A DNA stretch of 64,000 nucleotides from Mucilaginibacter myungsuensis. Lineage in GTDB: Bacteria > Bacteroidota > Bacteroidia > Sphingobacteriales > Sphingobacteriaceae. The DNA lies in the NCBI RefSeq assembly GCF_015222005.1, contig NZ_JADFFL010000003.1, positions 682,001-746,000 of the forward strand, in the 5' to 3' direction. The notes beneath the pieces are model-generated. The model worked only from the letters and a program-made list of their open reading frames with translations. It was not told the DNA's origin and made no database searches. Positions 54,543 to 64,000 of the stretch are shown here, one piece after another (the stretch's first letter is position 1; the number at the start of each line of letters is the position of its first letter). The translations under genes and the position numbers were made by a program.

Positions 54543-55360
54543 TAATTGATTCGTGTTACTAAAATAATGACCAATGATAATACCGCAGTAAAGATGGAGA
54601 TATTTCTTGTCTGCGAAGCGTCGCTACTTGCAACCTTAGCCTTAAGCGGTTCAACATAGATCTCATCATTTTGCTGCAAATAAAAATAAGGAGACCTAAA
54701 TACTTCGGAATTATTCAAGTCGAAACGTATGGCATTTACCGAACCATCACTAGCGCGACGGATCAACAACACATTGTTTCGCTTACCATATATAGTCAAG
54801 TCACCTGCATACCCAATAGCATCCAGCAGAGTAACCTTTTCATTAGGCATAACATAACTTCCGGGACGCTGCACTTCACCCAAAACGGTTATCTTAAAAT
54901 TCGCGAACCTTAGAACAACCGATGGTGATTTGTAGAACAACACCGCCTGCTGTTCAACCTTTTCTCTCGCTTCAGTAGTTGTCAACCCAACCAAACTAAC
55001 TTGGCCCAAAACAGGAATATGCACGTTTCCTTTTTTATCCACTAAGTAACCATAAGAATTAGCAGTATTCCCAGAAAGGATGTTAGCAGATTGAAATGAT
55101 GAAGACACCCCCCCTGCAACCTGGCCGTTCGCCTCGTTGATAGCAGCAGAGGATGCTCTATCCAGAGTCTGTATCGAAATATAAAGAATATCGTCTATTT
55201 GGATCTTAGGCTCCTGATACAAACCATTAACTATTTTAGTGATTTTGGCAGTATCAGAAAGGTCCCCGAAATACTTATAGTTTTTTATAGAAGAACAGGA
55301 TACATTGAGTAAAACAACGAACGTTAAAAAAAATAACCACCTTGATAGTATCTTATGCAT
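54542..55360 (-). CDS. wza: Wza-like polysaccharide export lipoprotein
   Basis: A 272-residue protein with a lipoprotein signal (lipobox LNVSC at about residue 22), a Poly_export domain (KIQIDDILYISIQTLD, YLVDKKGNVHIPVLGQV) and an SLBB domain (FKITVLGEVQRPGSYVMPNEKVTLLDAI). A C-terminal hydrophobic helix (ISIFTAVLSLVIILVT) follows. Like Wza it would form the outer-membrane or periplasmic exit channel for the polymer. It is the first gene of the polysaccharide operon. Confidence 0.92.
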   Translation of the reverse strand: MHKILSRWLFFLTFVVLLNVSCSSIKNYKYFGDLSDTAKITKIVNGLYQEPKIQIDDILYISIQTLDRASSAAINEANGQVAGGVSSSFQSANILSGNTANSYGYLVDKKGNVHIPVLGQVSLVGLTTTEAREKVEQQAVLFYKSPSVVLRFANFKITVLGEVQRPGSYVMPNEKVTLLDAIGYAGDLTIYGKRNNVLLIRRASDGSVNAIRFDLNNSEVFRSPYFYLQQNDEIYVEPLKAKVASSDASQTRNISIFTAVLSLVIILVTRIN

Positions 55361-55446
55361 ATCATTTATCTAAGACAAACCTTTTAAAATATGGCTAAAA
55401 ATAGGTATTTTTTTTAACATTTTAACAAAGAAAAATAAAATAAAAT

Positions 55447-55731
55447 TCATCTTTTTGAATTCCACTGTTGTACCGAGGATTTTTTTAAATAGTTCCTCAA
55501 CAAAAAAATCAACCCTATTATTACAATAAAGATCGGCCACAATGCCAACATACTGTTAAAGTCAGGAACTTGAAATATCGTCTTTACACTCTCGAACATA
55601 TCCAGTGTGTAAAGGCTCATCACTATACCAAAAATAACTAAACCGATACCAGTAATAATAGAAAAATCAATGCTCTTTTTTGAACTGTTCCGCCGTCCCC
55701 TATGCCTAACTTTCTTCTTCTGAATATCCAT
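55447..55731 (-). CDS. Small hypothetical membrane protein
   Basis: A 94-residue protein: a strongly basic N-terminus (KKKVRHRGRRNSSKK), two membrane helices (IITGIGLVIFGIVMSLYTL and LALWPIFIVIIGLIFLL) and a short polar end. No family is recognised. It stands between the DUF3467 gene and wza, 86 bases before the latter, and may be co-transcribed with either. A role in polysaccharide export is possible from position alone. Confidence 0.6.
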   Translation of the reverse strand: MDIQKKKVRHRGRRNSSKKSIDFSIITGIGLVIFGIVMSLYTLDMFESVKTIFQVPDFNSMLALWPIFIVIIGLIFLLRNYLKKSSVQQWNSKR

Positions 55732-55799
55732 AACGAGATTATAAATTGTAAAAATATCCGCTTTGCGGATGCTGGTTTTTAATTAAAAGTTTAAACAGA

Positions 55800-56111
55800 T
55801 CAAGCCTCACCTACTGCCCCACCAAAATTCATTAGAAAATTAGAGGGTTCTTTTTGCATTGTGATCCTGCCGTTAGCGGCCTCAAACTTATCTATATTAT
55901 CTTCAAGCGCTGTTAGCAAGCGCTTTGCATGCTCGGGGGTTAATATAATGCGCGACTTTACTTTAGCTTTTGGAACACCCGGCATCATCCTTATAAAATC
56001 TACTACGAACTCTGAACTTGAGTGTGTTATGATCGCCAGATTTGAGTATACACCCTCTGCAACCTCTTCTGATAGTTCGATATTCAATTGATCGTTATTC
56101 TGTTCTTCCAT
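55800..56111 (-). CDS. DUF3467 domain protein
   Basis: A 103-residue protein matching DUF3467: QLNIELSEEVAEGVYSNLAIITHSSSEFVVDFIRMMPGVPKAKVKSRIILTPEHAKRLLTAL is split here as the strand-turn-strand EGVYSNLAIITHS, FVVDFIRMMPG, and the helix LTPEHAKRLLTAL. Proteins of this family of unknown function are often found near rpoBC in Bacteroidota. It has no signal or membrane helix and lies 280 bases downstream of rpoC, behind a terminator. Confidence 0.82.
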   Translation of the reverse strand: MEEQNNDQLNIELSEEVAEGVYSNLAIITHSSSEFVVDFIRMMPGVPKAKVKSRIILTPEHAKRLLTALEDNIDKFEAANGRITMQKEPSNFLMNFGGAVGEA

Positions 56112-56338
56112 GTATTAACAAAAATGTCCTGACTAATTTACGTGTTTATTTCGATTACCGTTTTCTGCCTTATATAATTTTATTGTTAAGGACTATGGCA
56201 AACAGGATATAAAGGAAGCTTTTGCAGTTAACACACAAAGCCTGCGCGCTTATAGCTACTCCTAAACACAAAAATCACCGAATTGTTTAACTATTAGTAC
56301 ATTTTCAATTAAAGCACGAAACAAATACCATTTAAACA
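56112..56338. other. Gap between rpoC terminator and DUF3467 gene
   Basis: No coding sequence is seen. The promoter for the DUF3467 gene is expected here; CATTTTTG on the minus strand just upstream of the ATG is a one-mismatch -7 element. Confidence 0.4.
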
Positions 56339-56368
56339 ACAAAACCCTCTATAAATAGAGGGTTTTGT
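56339..56368 (-). terminator. Rho-independent terminator of the rpoBC operon
   Basis: A perfect 13-bp stem (ACAAAACCCTCTA / TAGAGGGTTTTGT) with a 4-base loop lies 26 bases after the rpoC stop. On the minus strand the stem ends GGGTTTTGT and continues TGTTTAAA, a fairly T-rich tail. Confidence 0.8.
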
Positions 56369-56393
56369 AAATATAGACAATAATTTTTAATTA

Positions 56394-59300
56394 TTATGCT
56401 TCTACCTCTTCGTTCTTAGAGGCCATCAAGCGGTCAAATTCTTCCTGAGAACCTACACGGATGTTATCATAAGCACGTAGACCGGTACCTGATGGGATCA
56501 AGTGACCTACGATCACGTTCTCTTTCAGGCCAAGCATCTTATCTTTCTTACCGGCTATAGCTGCCTCGTTCAGTACCTTGGTAGTTTCCTGGAACGATGC
56601 TGCCGAGATGAACGACTTGGTACCTAACGATGCACGGGTAATACCTTGCAACATCGGGCTTGATGTAGCCGGGATAGCATCCCTTACTTCCACCAATTTA
56701 AGGTCCTTACGTTTAAGGATAGAGTTCTCATCACGCAGTTTACGTAACGATACGATCTGGCCTTGTTTCAGGTTATTAGAGTCGCCCGGCTCTACAACAA
56801 CTTTCTTGTCGTAGATCTCGTCGTTCTCCATCATAAAATCCCAGCTATCTACAGCTTCGCGCTCTAAGAAACGGGTATCACCCGGATCCTCGATAGCTAC
56901 TTTCTGCATCATCTGGTGTACGATCACCTCAAAGTGCTTGTCATTGATCTTCACACCCTGTAAACGGTAAACCTCTTGGATACCATTCAGCAGGTACTCT
57001 TGCACGGCAGCAGGGCCTTTAATAGCCAGGATGTCGGCAGGAGAGATAGAACCATCAGACAATGGCATACCAGCCTTCACAAAGTCGTTATCCTGTACAA
57101 GGATGTGCTTAGAAAGGGGTACCAGGTATTTTTTAACTTGACCATCGCGCGATTCGATAGTGATCTCGCGGTTACCACGTTTCACACCACCTAAGGTTAC
57201 CACACCGTCGATCTCGGTAACTACAGCAGGGTTGCTTGGGTTACGTGCCTCGAACAATTCGGTTACACGTGGCAGACCACCTGTAATATCTCGGGTTTTA
57301 CCTGTCGAACGCGGGATCTTAGCAATAACCTGTCCTGTTTGTAGTTTCTCACCTTCGTCAACCGAAATGTGGGCGCCTACCGGGATATTATAAGCCTTGA
57401 TCAGATTACCTTTGTTGTCGGCGATCTGGATAGACGGATTCTTAGTTTTATCACGAGTATCGATGATCACTTTCTCGCGGTGACCAGTCTGTTCGTCGCT
57501 TTCTTCGCGGAAGGTAACACCTTCTAATACGGCGTCGAACTGAACTTTACCGGCAAACTCTGATATGATCACCGCGTTGTACGGATCCCATGAACAGATC
57601 TTGTCGCCACGCTCTATCTTAGCACCATCCTTAACGTACAAGTATGCACCGTAGGGGATGTTATTAGTAACAATAGTTTTGTTAGTACCAGGCTCCACAA
57701 TGCGGAACTCGCCTGAACGGCCTAATACAACTTCAACTTTACCATCTTCAGCAGTTTCGAACTCTACCGTACGAACGTTCTCAAATTCGATAATACCTTC
57801 GTATTTAGCATTGATCTGAGATTCTGCCGCGATGTTAGACGCGGTACCACCCACGTGGAAGGTACGAAGTGTTAACTGTGTACCCGGCTCACCGATAGAC
57901 TGTGCAGCGATAACACCTACAGCCTCACCAGCCTGAACGCGTTTACCGCTGGCCAGGTTACGGCCGTAGCAAAGCGCACAAACACCACGTTTGCTCTCGC
58001 AAGTTAATACCGAACGTATCTCGATGCCCTCCAGCGGAGAATTCTCGATGCTCTTAGCGATCTCTTCAGTAATGTCGTGACCTGCGGTCAATAACAATTC
58101 ATTGGTCAAAGGATCATGCACATCGTGTAACGAAGTACGACCTAAGATACGATCGTATAATGGCTCAACAATGTCCTCGTTATCTTTAAGGGCAGTTGTG
58201 TATATACCACGTAATGTACCACAATCAGTTTCGCCAACGATCATGTCCTGCGCAACGTCATGTAAACGACGGGTCAGGTAACCGGCATCGGCCGTTTTCA
58301 AAGCCGTATCCGCCAAACCTTTACGGGCACCGTGGGTAGAGATAAAGTATTCTAATACCGACAGACCTTCTTTAAAGTTAGACAAGATCGGGTTCTCGAT
58401 AATTTCACCGCCCGAACCTGATTTTTGAGGTTTCGCCATCAAACCACGCATACCTGCAAGCTGACGGATCTGCTCTTTACTACCACGTGCACCAGAGTCA
58501 AGCATCATGTAAACAGAGTTGAAGCCCTGGTTATCTGTACTTAAGATCTCCATTACGTTAGCGGTCAACTTATTGTTGATACGGGTCCAGATATCGATGA
58601 TCTGATTGTAACGCTCGTTGTTGGTAATGAAACCCATGTTATAGTTGTTCATTACCTCTTCCACTTCTTTCGAAGCTTGTGCGATCAGCGTTACTTTTTC
58701 TGCCGGGATGTTAACGTCTTTCAAGTTGAACGACAGACCACCCTGGAACGCCATCTTGAAACCTAACTCCTTAATATCATCAAGGAATTGTGCTGCACGG
58801 GCCATACCGGTGTTCTTAACAACCTCGCCAATGATATCACGCAGTGATTTCTTGGTCAACAGTTCGTTAATGTAACCAACCTCTTCAGGCACGTGCTGGT
58901 TGAACAGTACGCGACCTACAGTAGTGTCGATCAGTTTATTTACTAAGGAGCCATCTTTTTCTTTTACTGTTGCTTTTACTTTAATAAAGGCATGCAGGTC
59001 AAGTTTCTTCTCGTTGTATGCGATGATCACCTCTTCTGCCGAGTAGAAAGTAAGGTTTTCACCTTTTACTACGCGGGTAGCATCAGTTTTACGGCCTTTA
59101 GTAATGTAGTAAAGACCCAAAACCATGTCCTGAGATGGTACCGTAATTGGGGTACCGTTTGCAGGGTTAAGGATGTTGTGCGATGCAAGCATCAATACCT
59201 GGGCTTCCAAAATTGCCGCGTTACCAAGTGGTACGTGCACGGCCATCTGGTCACCGTCAAAGTCGGCGTTGAATGCGGTACAAGTTAATGGGTGCAGTTG

Positions 59301-60683
59301 GATCGCTTTACCTTCCACCAATTTTGGTTGGAAAGATTGAATACCCAATCTGTGTAGCGTAGGTGCACGGTTAAGGAGGATAGGGTGACCTTTAAGTACG
59401 TTCTCCAAAATATCCCAAACCAACGGGTCCTTACGATCAACTATCTTTTTGGCTGATTTTACTGTTTTAACAACACCACGCTCGATCATCTTACGGATGA
59501 TAAACGGTTTGAACAACTCTGCCGCCATATCTTTTGGCAGACCGCACTCGTGCAGTTTCAAGTTAGGACCTACAACGATTACCGAACGGGCAGAGTAATC
59601 CACACGTTTACCTAACAAGTTTTGACGGAAACGGCCTTGTTTACCTTTCAGGATGTCCGAAAGTGATTTCAAAGCACGGTTACCTTCAGTTTTAACCGCG
59701 TTAACTTTACGTGAGTTGTCAAATAACGAGTCGACAGCTTCTTGAAGCATACGTTTCTCGTTACGTAAGATCACCTCCGGCGCTTTGATCTCGATCAAAC
59801 GTTTTAAACGATTGTTACGGATGATCACACGACGGTAAAGGTCATTTAAATCAGAAGTAGCGAAACGGCCACCTTCCAGTGGTACTAACGGACGTAACTC
59901 AGGAGGTATAACCGGAACGATCTTCACGATCATCCACTCAGGGTTATTCTCGATACGGGTACGTGCATCACGGAAAGCTTCAACAACCTGAAGACGTTTT
60001 AACGCCTCGTTTTTACGTTGCTGAGAAGTTTCGTTAGCTGCCTGATGACGCAGATCGTATGATTGTTGGTCAAGGTCAAGGCGTTTAAGCAATTCTTCTA
60101 ATGCTTCGGCACCCATTTTGGCCACAAATTTTTGCGGATCTTTATCGTCCAGGTATTGGTTCTCTTTTGGTAAAGTATCTAATACATCCAGGTATTCCTC
60201 CTCGGTAAGGAAGTCCATTTTGCTGATACCATCTGCTTCTTTAATACCAGGCTGTATCACTACATAACGCTCGTAATAAATGATCAGATCCAGTTTTTTT
60301 GTAGGCAAACCTAACAGGTAACCTATTTTATTAGGCAACGAGCGGAAATACCAGATGTGCGCAACAGGCACCACCAAATTGATGTGGCCCATACGCTCAC
60401 GACGTACTTTCTTTTCGGTCACTTCTACACCGCAACGATCGCACACGATACCCTTGTAACGGATACGTTTGTACTTACCGCAATGGCACTCGTAATCTTT
60501 AACCGGACCGAAGATACGCTCGCAGAACAAACCATCACGCTCGGGCTTGTAGGTCCGGTAGTTGATGGTCTCTGGTTTCAAAACCTCACCGCTCGAACGC
60601 TCCAGGATAGACTCCGGAGAGGCCAAACTAACCGTAATGGTGGTGAAATTGCTCTTTATTTTGTTATCCTTTTTGTAAGACAT
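56394..60683 (-). CDS. rpoC: DNA-directed RNA polymerase subunit beta'
   Basis: A 1429-residue beta' subunit. The zinc ribbon at the N-terminus ([21 protein letters not shown]), the catalytic [15 protein letters not shown] loop with three Asp ligands for Mg2+, the trigger-loop region and a second zinc site ([19 protein letters not shown]) are all present. It forms the active centre with RpoB, encoded just upstream. Length fits Bacteroidota RpoC. The gap to rpoB holds a repeat of short words. Confidence 0.98.
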   Translation of the reverse strand: MSYKKDNKIKSNFTTITVSLASPESILERSSGEVLKPETINYRTYKPERDGLFCERIFGPVKDYECHCGKYKRIRYKGIVCDRCGVEVTEKKVRRERMGHINLVVPVAHIWYFRSLPNKIGYLLGLPTKKLDLIIYYERYVVIQPGIKEADGISKMDFLTEEEYLDVLDTLPKENQYLDDKDPQKFVAKMGAEALEELLKRLDLDQQSYDLRHQAANETSQQRKNEALKRLQVVEAFRDARTRIENNPEWMIVKIVPVIPPELRPLVPLEGGRFATSDLNDLYRRVIIRNNRLKRLIEIKAPEVILRNEKRMLQEAVDSLFDNSRKVNAVKTEGNRALKSLSDILKGKQGRFRQNLLGKRVDYSARSVIVVGPNLKLHECGLPKDMAAELFKPFIIRKMIERGVVKTVKSAKKIVDRKDPLVWDILENVLKGHPILLNRAPTLHRLGIQSFQPKLVEGKAIQLHPLTCTAFNADFDGDQMAVHVPLGNAAILEAQVLMLASHNILNPANGTPITVPSQDMVLGLYYITKGRKTDATRVVKGENLTFYSAEEVIIAYNEKKLDLHAFIKVKATVKEKDGSLVNKLIDTTVGRVLFNQHVPEEVGYINELLTKKSLRDIIGEVVKNTGMARAAQFLDDIKELGFKMAFQGGLSFNLKDVNIPAEKVTLIAQASKEVEEVMNNYNMGFITNNERYNQIIDIWTRINNKLTANVMEILSTDNQGFNSVYMMLDSGARGSKEQIRQLAGMRGLMAKPQKSGSGGEIIENPILSNFKEGLSVLEYFISTHGARKGLADTALKTADAGYLTRRLHDVAQDMIVGETDCGTLRGIYTTALKDNEDIVEPLYDRILGRTSLHDVHDPLTNELLLTAGHDITEEIAKSIENSPLEGIEIRSVLTCESKRGVCALCYGRNLASGKRVQAGEAVGVIAAQSIGEPGTQLTLRTFHVGGTASNIAAESQINAKYEGIIEFENVRTVEFETAEDGKVEVVLGRSGEFRIVEPGTNKTIVTNNIPYGAYLYVKDGAKIERGDKICSWDPYNAVIISEFAGKVQFDAVLEGVTFREESDEQTGHREKVIIDTRDKTKNPSIQIADNKGNLIKAYNIPVGAHISVDEGEKLQTGQVIAKIPRSTGKTRDITGGLPRVTELFEARNPSNPAVVTEIDGVVTLGGVKRGNREITIESRDGQVKKYLVPLSKHILVQDNDFVKAGMPLSDGSISPADILAIKGPAAVQEYLLNGIQEVYRLQGVKINDKHFEVIVHQMMQKVAIEDPGDTRFLEREAVDSWDFMMENDEIYDKKVVVEPGDSNNLKQGQIVSLRKLRDENSILKRKDLKLVEVRDAIPATSSPMLQGITRASLGTKSFISAASFQETTKVLNEAAIAGKKDKMLGLKENVIVGHLIPSGTGLRAYDNIRVGSQEEFDRLMASKNEEVEA

Positions 60684-60712
60684 GTTTCTTTTTTTCTAAA
60701 AGGTGCTTTTTG

Positions 60713-60813
60713 GGTAAAAGGTGAAAGGCTAAAGGTGAAAGGTTTTACCCTGCTTTTCACCCTGCCGTTTGGTTATCGGCAAAAGACGAAAGAAAACCCT
60801 TTCGCCTTTTACC
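60713..60813. repeat. Inverted word-repeat between rpoB and rpoC
   Basis: GGTAAAAGGTGAAAGG (60713-60728) pairs with CCTTTCGCCTTTTACC (60798-60813) with one mismatch; further AAAGGTGAAAGG and CTTTATCCTTTAACC words lie within and after. It would fold into a long hairpin in the rpoBC message. Its style resembles the other intergenic repeats of this window. Confidence 0.7.
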
Positions 60814-60827
60814 TTTATCCTTTAACC

Positions 60828-63800
60828 TTATTCTAAAGTGATATCCAAACCTAAGCCGCGTAACTCATGAACCAATACGTTGAATGATTCAGGAACCGAT
60901 GGCGTAGGCAGGTTCTCGCCTTTAACAATAGCTTCGTATGTTTTGGCACGGCCAATAACGTCGTCAGACTTAACGGTCAAGATCTCTTGCAGGATGTTAG
61001 CAGCACCAAATGCCTCTAACGCCCAAACCTCCATCTCACCAAAACGCTGACCACCAAATTGTGCCTTACCACCCAATGGTTGTTGTGTAATTAAAGAGTA
61101 CGGTCCGATAGAACGGGCGTGCATCTTATCATCAACCATGTGGCCCAGTTTAAGCATGTAGATAATACCTACAGTAGTTTGCTGATCAAAGCGATCGCCC
61201 GTTAAACCGTTGTACAAGTACGTACGGCCCGATTCAGGGACACCTGCTTTAGCAACCCATTCTTCTACCTCTTCGTGCGTAGCACCGTCGAAGATAGGAG
61301 TAGCGAATTTCATACCCAGCTCTTTACCTGCCCAACCTAATACGGTCTCGTAGATCTGGCCCAAGTTCATACGTGAAGGTACACCCAGCGGGTTCAACAC
61401 GATATCTACAGGGGTACCATCTTCAAGGAACGGCATGTCCTCATCGCGAACGATGCGGGCAACGATACCTTTGTTACCGTGACGGCCGGCCATTTTATCA
61501 CCCACTTTAAGCTTACGCTTTTTAGCGATGTAAACCTTAGCCATCTGTACGATACCTGATGGAAGCTCGTCACCTACGCTGATCGCAAATTTATCACGAC
61601 GGTAAGCGCCTAACTCTTCGTTCAGCTTGATGTTGTAGTTATGCAGCAACAACTTGATCTGATCGTTCTTATCATCATCAGTGGTCCATTTTGTTGGGTT
61701 GATGTTTTCATAAGGGGTCTCAGCAAGGATCTTTTGCGTAAACTTAACACCCTTAGCTACCAGCAGTTCTTTATAAACGTTAAATACACCTTGTGACGTT
61801 TTACCGTTAACGATCTCGAACAGTTTTTCAACCAATCCGGTCTTCAGTTCTTTTGTAGCACGATCATGCTTAACATCCAGTTTCTCGATCATTGCTTTCT
61901 CTTCGGCTTTAGAAGTTTTCTTAGCACGAGAGAACAATTTAGTATCGATAACCACACCGGCGATAGAAGGAGGGGTTTTTAACGACGCATCCTTAACATC
62001 ACCCGCTTTGTCACCAAAGATGGCACGTAACAATTTCTCTTCCGGTGAAGGGTCAGATTCGCCTTTCGGAGTGATCTTACCGATCAGGATGTCGCCTTCT
62101 TTAACCTCTGCACCAACACGGATGATACCGTCCTCGTCAAGGTCTTTAGTGGCTTCTTCCGATACGTTAGGGATATCCGGTGTCAATTCCTCTTCACCAC
62201 GTTTTGTATCACGCACTTCAAGTTCAAACTCCTCGATGTGCAGTGATGTAAATATATCCTGAGATACTACACGCTCAGAGATAACGATCGCATCCTCAAA
62301 GTTGTAACCTTGCCAAGGCATGAAAGCCACTTTCAAGTTACGACCCAAGGCTAACTCGCCATCTTGTGTCGCGTAGCCCTCGCAAAGCACCTGACCTTTT
62401 TCAACTCGCTGACCTTTCTTAACGATGGGTTTCAAGTTCATGGTAGTGCTTTGGTTGGTCTTTTTGAACTTGATCAAGCGGTAAGATTTAACGTCGCCGT
62501 CAAATGATACCAACCTGTCAAGGTCGTTACGATCATATCTGATCTTGATCTCGTTAGCGTCAACATACTCAACCACACCATTGCCTTCGGCATTGATCAG
62601 GGTACGAGAGTCTTTCGCTACGCGACCTTCCAGACCGGTACCTACAATTGGCGCTTCAGGGCGCAAAAGCGGAACGGCCTGGCGTTGCATGTTCGAACCC
62701 ATCAAGGCACGGTTAGCGTCATCATGCTCCAGGAATGGGATCAGTGATGCAGCGATAGACGTGATCTGGTTCGGCGCAACGTCCATGTAATCCAGCTTTT
62801 CTGGCTCGATAACCGGGAAGTCACCCTCAAAACGTGCTTTTACACGTGGGTTCTCAAATACACCTTTATCATCATAGTAAGCATTGGCCTGGCCGATAGT
62901 TTTACCGTCCTCGTCCTCTGCCGACAGGTAGATAACATTTTCTTCAACCTTAACCTTACCATCAACTACGCGTTTGTACGGAGTTTCGATAAAGCCTAAG
63001 TTGTTGATCTTAGCGTGAACGCAAAGTGATGATATCAAACCAATGTTCGGGCCTTCCGGTGTTTCGATAGTACACAACCTACCGTAGTGGGTGTAGTGAA
63101 CGTCACGAACCTCGAAACCTGCACGCTCTCTTGACAGACCACCGGGACCTAAGGCTGACAGACGACGCTTGTGCGTGATCTCTGCCAGTGGATTGGTCTG
63201 GTCCATAAATTGAGACAACTGGTTGGTACCGAAGAACGAGTTGATAACCGATGACAGCGTACGCGCGTTGATCAGATCGGTAGGTGTGAACACCTCGTTG
63301 TCACGGATGTTCATACGCTCGCGGATGGTACGGGCCATACGGGCCAAACCAACACCGAACTGTGCATACAACTGCTCGCCAACCGTACGTACACGACGGT
63401 TAGACAAGTGATCGATATCATCCACCTCGGCCTTAGAGTTGATCAACTTGATCAGGTACTTAACGATTGCAATGATGTCTTGCTTGGTCAATACCTTGGT
63501 CTCGTTAGATGTTTCCATCTTCAACTTACGGTTGATGCGGTAGCGGCCCACATCACCCAGGTCATATCTTTTATCCGAGAAGAACAAACGATCGATGATA
63601 CCACGAGCGGTTTCCTCATCAGGTGGTTCAGCGTTACGTAATTGACGGTAGATGTGCTCCACCGCTTCTTTCTCAGAGTTAGAAGTATCCTTCTGTAAAG
63701 TATTATATATAATGGTATAATCACCGCTGGTAGATGAGTCCTCCTTATTCAGGATAACTGTTTTCACACCGGCATCAATGATCATGTCAATATGGTCGTC

Positions 63801-64000
63801 TTCTAAAACGGTCTCGCGCTCCAGGATGATCTCGTTACGGTCGATAGAAACTACCTCACCGGTATCCTCATCCACAAAGTCCTCTACCCATTTTTTAAGT
63901 ACCCTTGCAGCAAGCTTACGGCCAATGAATTTCTTCAGGCCCGATTTGCTCACTTTTACTTCGTCGGCCAGTTCGAACAACTCAAGGATGTCTTTGTCCG
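60828..64000 (-). CDS. rpoB: DNA-directed RNA polymerase subunit beta, 5' end outside window
   Basis: The frame runs off the right edge of the window, so about 200 N-terminal residues are missing; about 1057 residues are seen. Visible features are the rifampicin region ([33 protein letters not shown], given as [12 protein letters not shown] and [13 protein letters not shown]), the [12 protein letters not shown] segment, [24 protein letters not shown] (as [13 protein letters not shown]) and the C-terminal [21 protein letters not shown] clamp. It pairs with RpoC to form the polymerase core. No resistance-type change is obvious in the visible rifampicin region. Confidence 0.98.
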   Translation of the reverse strand, partial: DKDILELFELADEVKVSKSGLKKFIGRKLAARVLKKWVEDFVDEDTGEVVSIDRNEIILERETVLEDDHIDMIIDAGVKTVILNKEDSSTSGDYTIIYNTLQKDTSNSEKEAVEHIYRQLRNAEPPDEETARGIIDRLFFSDKRYDLGDVGRYRINRKLKMETSNETKVLTKQDIIAIVKYLIKLINSKAEVDDIDHLSNRRVRTVGEQLYAQFGVGLARMARTIRERMNIRDNEVFTPTDLINARTLSSVINSFFGTNQLSQFMDQTNPLAEITHKRRLSALGPGGLSRERAGFEVRDVHYTHYGRLCTIETPEGPNIGLISSLCVHAKINNLGFIETPYKRVVDGKVKVEENVIYLSAEDEDGKTIGQANAYYDDKGVFENPRVKARFEGDFPVIEPEKLDYMDVAPNQITSIAASLIPFLEHDDANRALMGSNMQRQAVPLLRPEAPIVGTGLEGRVAKDSRTLINAEGNGVVEYVDANEIKIRYDRNDLDRLVSFDGDVKSYRLIKFKKTNQSTTMNLKPIVKKGQRVEKGQVLCEGYATQDGELALGRNLKVAFMPWQGYNFEDAIVISERVVSQDIFTSLHIEEFELEVRDTKRGEEELTPDIPNVSEEATKDLDEDGIIRVGAEVKEGDILIGKITPKGESDPSPEEKLLRAIFGDKAGDVKDASLKTPPSIAGVVIDTKLFSRAKKTSKAEEKAMIEKLDVKHDRATKELKTGLVEKLFEIVNGKTSQGVFNVYKELLVAKGVKFTQKILAETPYENINPTKWTTDDDKNDQIKLLLHNYNIKLNEELGAYRRDKFAISVGDELPSGIVQMAKVYIAKKRKLKVGDKMAGRHGNKGIVARIVRDEDMPFLEDGTPVDIVLNPLGVPSRMNLGQIYETVLGWAGKELGMKFATPIFDGATHEEVEEWVAKAGVPESGRTYLYNGLTGDRFDQQTTVGIIYMLKLGHMVDDKMHARSIGPYSLITQQPLGGKAQFGGQRFGEMEVWALEAFGAANILQEILTVKSDDVIGRAKTYEAIVKGENLPTPSVPESFNVLVHELRGLGLDITLE

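Overview
The window looks like chromosomal DNA from a member of the Bacteroidota, most likely the family Sphingobacteriaceae (Mucilaginibacter/Pedobacter-like). The basis is: a TamB gene followed by a lipoprotein version of TamA, -7 promoter elements of the TAnnTTTG type, absence of Shine-Dalgarno sequences at most starts, a DUF3467 gene downstream of rpoBC, and intergenic inverted repeats built from short repeated words. The genus is an inference.

Layout. 1-5155 (+): 3' part of tamB, tamL and a small retropepsin-like protein. 5262-8286 (-): a PadR regulator and four tandem paralogous membrane proteins behind a 49-bp palindromic operator. 8398-15053 (-): a tight seven-gene operon of unknown product containing a degenerate GDPD-like protein, a HAD phosphatase, a membrane glycosyltransferase fused to a uridine-kinase-like domain, a class II aldolase, two sugar nucleotidyltransferases and a GT2 enzyme. 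15276-25675: housekeeping genes (gyrB, OmpH/Skp-like lipoprotein, guanine deaminase, S4 protein, dapD, GT4, tsaC, cca-type nucleotidyltransferase, pRiA4b ORF-3-like protein, miaA). 25681-55360 (-): a large surface polysaccharide locus. 55447-56111 (-): two small genes. 56394-64000 (-): rpoC and rpoB, the latter cut by the window end.

The polysaccharide locus is read from right to left, away from rpoBC. It starts with a Wza-like export lipoprotein and a Wzc-like tyrosine kinase with a Gly-Tyr repeat tail. Next comes a complete set for a CDP-3,6-dideoxyhexose: reductase (E3), rfbF, rfbG, paratose/abequose synthase, rfbH and a tyvelose-type 2-epimerase, so CDP-tyvelose is the predicted product. 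After a 619-bp gene-free, AT-rich stretch follow Wzx, Wzy, eight or nine glycosyltransferases (including a GT2-acyltransferase fusion and a GT11 fucosyltransferase) and a WecG/TagA-type GT26. The last part makes GDP-L-fucose (gmd, fcl), dTDP-L-rhamnose (rfbD, A, B, C) and, interleaved with these, heptose-7-phosphate precursors (gmhA, heptose kinase). Together they predict a Wzx/Wzy-dependent polymer containing tyvelose (or paratose), fucose and rhamnose, possibly heptose. No initiating phosphoglycosyltransferase is seen.

The parts most worth a second look are the seven-gene 8398-15053 operon with its GT-C/kinase fusion, the PadR-controlled paralogue array, the reductase with a domain order opposite to that of known CDP-dideoxysugar E3 enzymes, and the (GY)8 tail encoded by an 18-bp tandem DNA repeat. 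No tRNA, rRNA, CRISPR array or intact mobile element was found.
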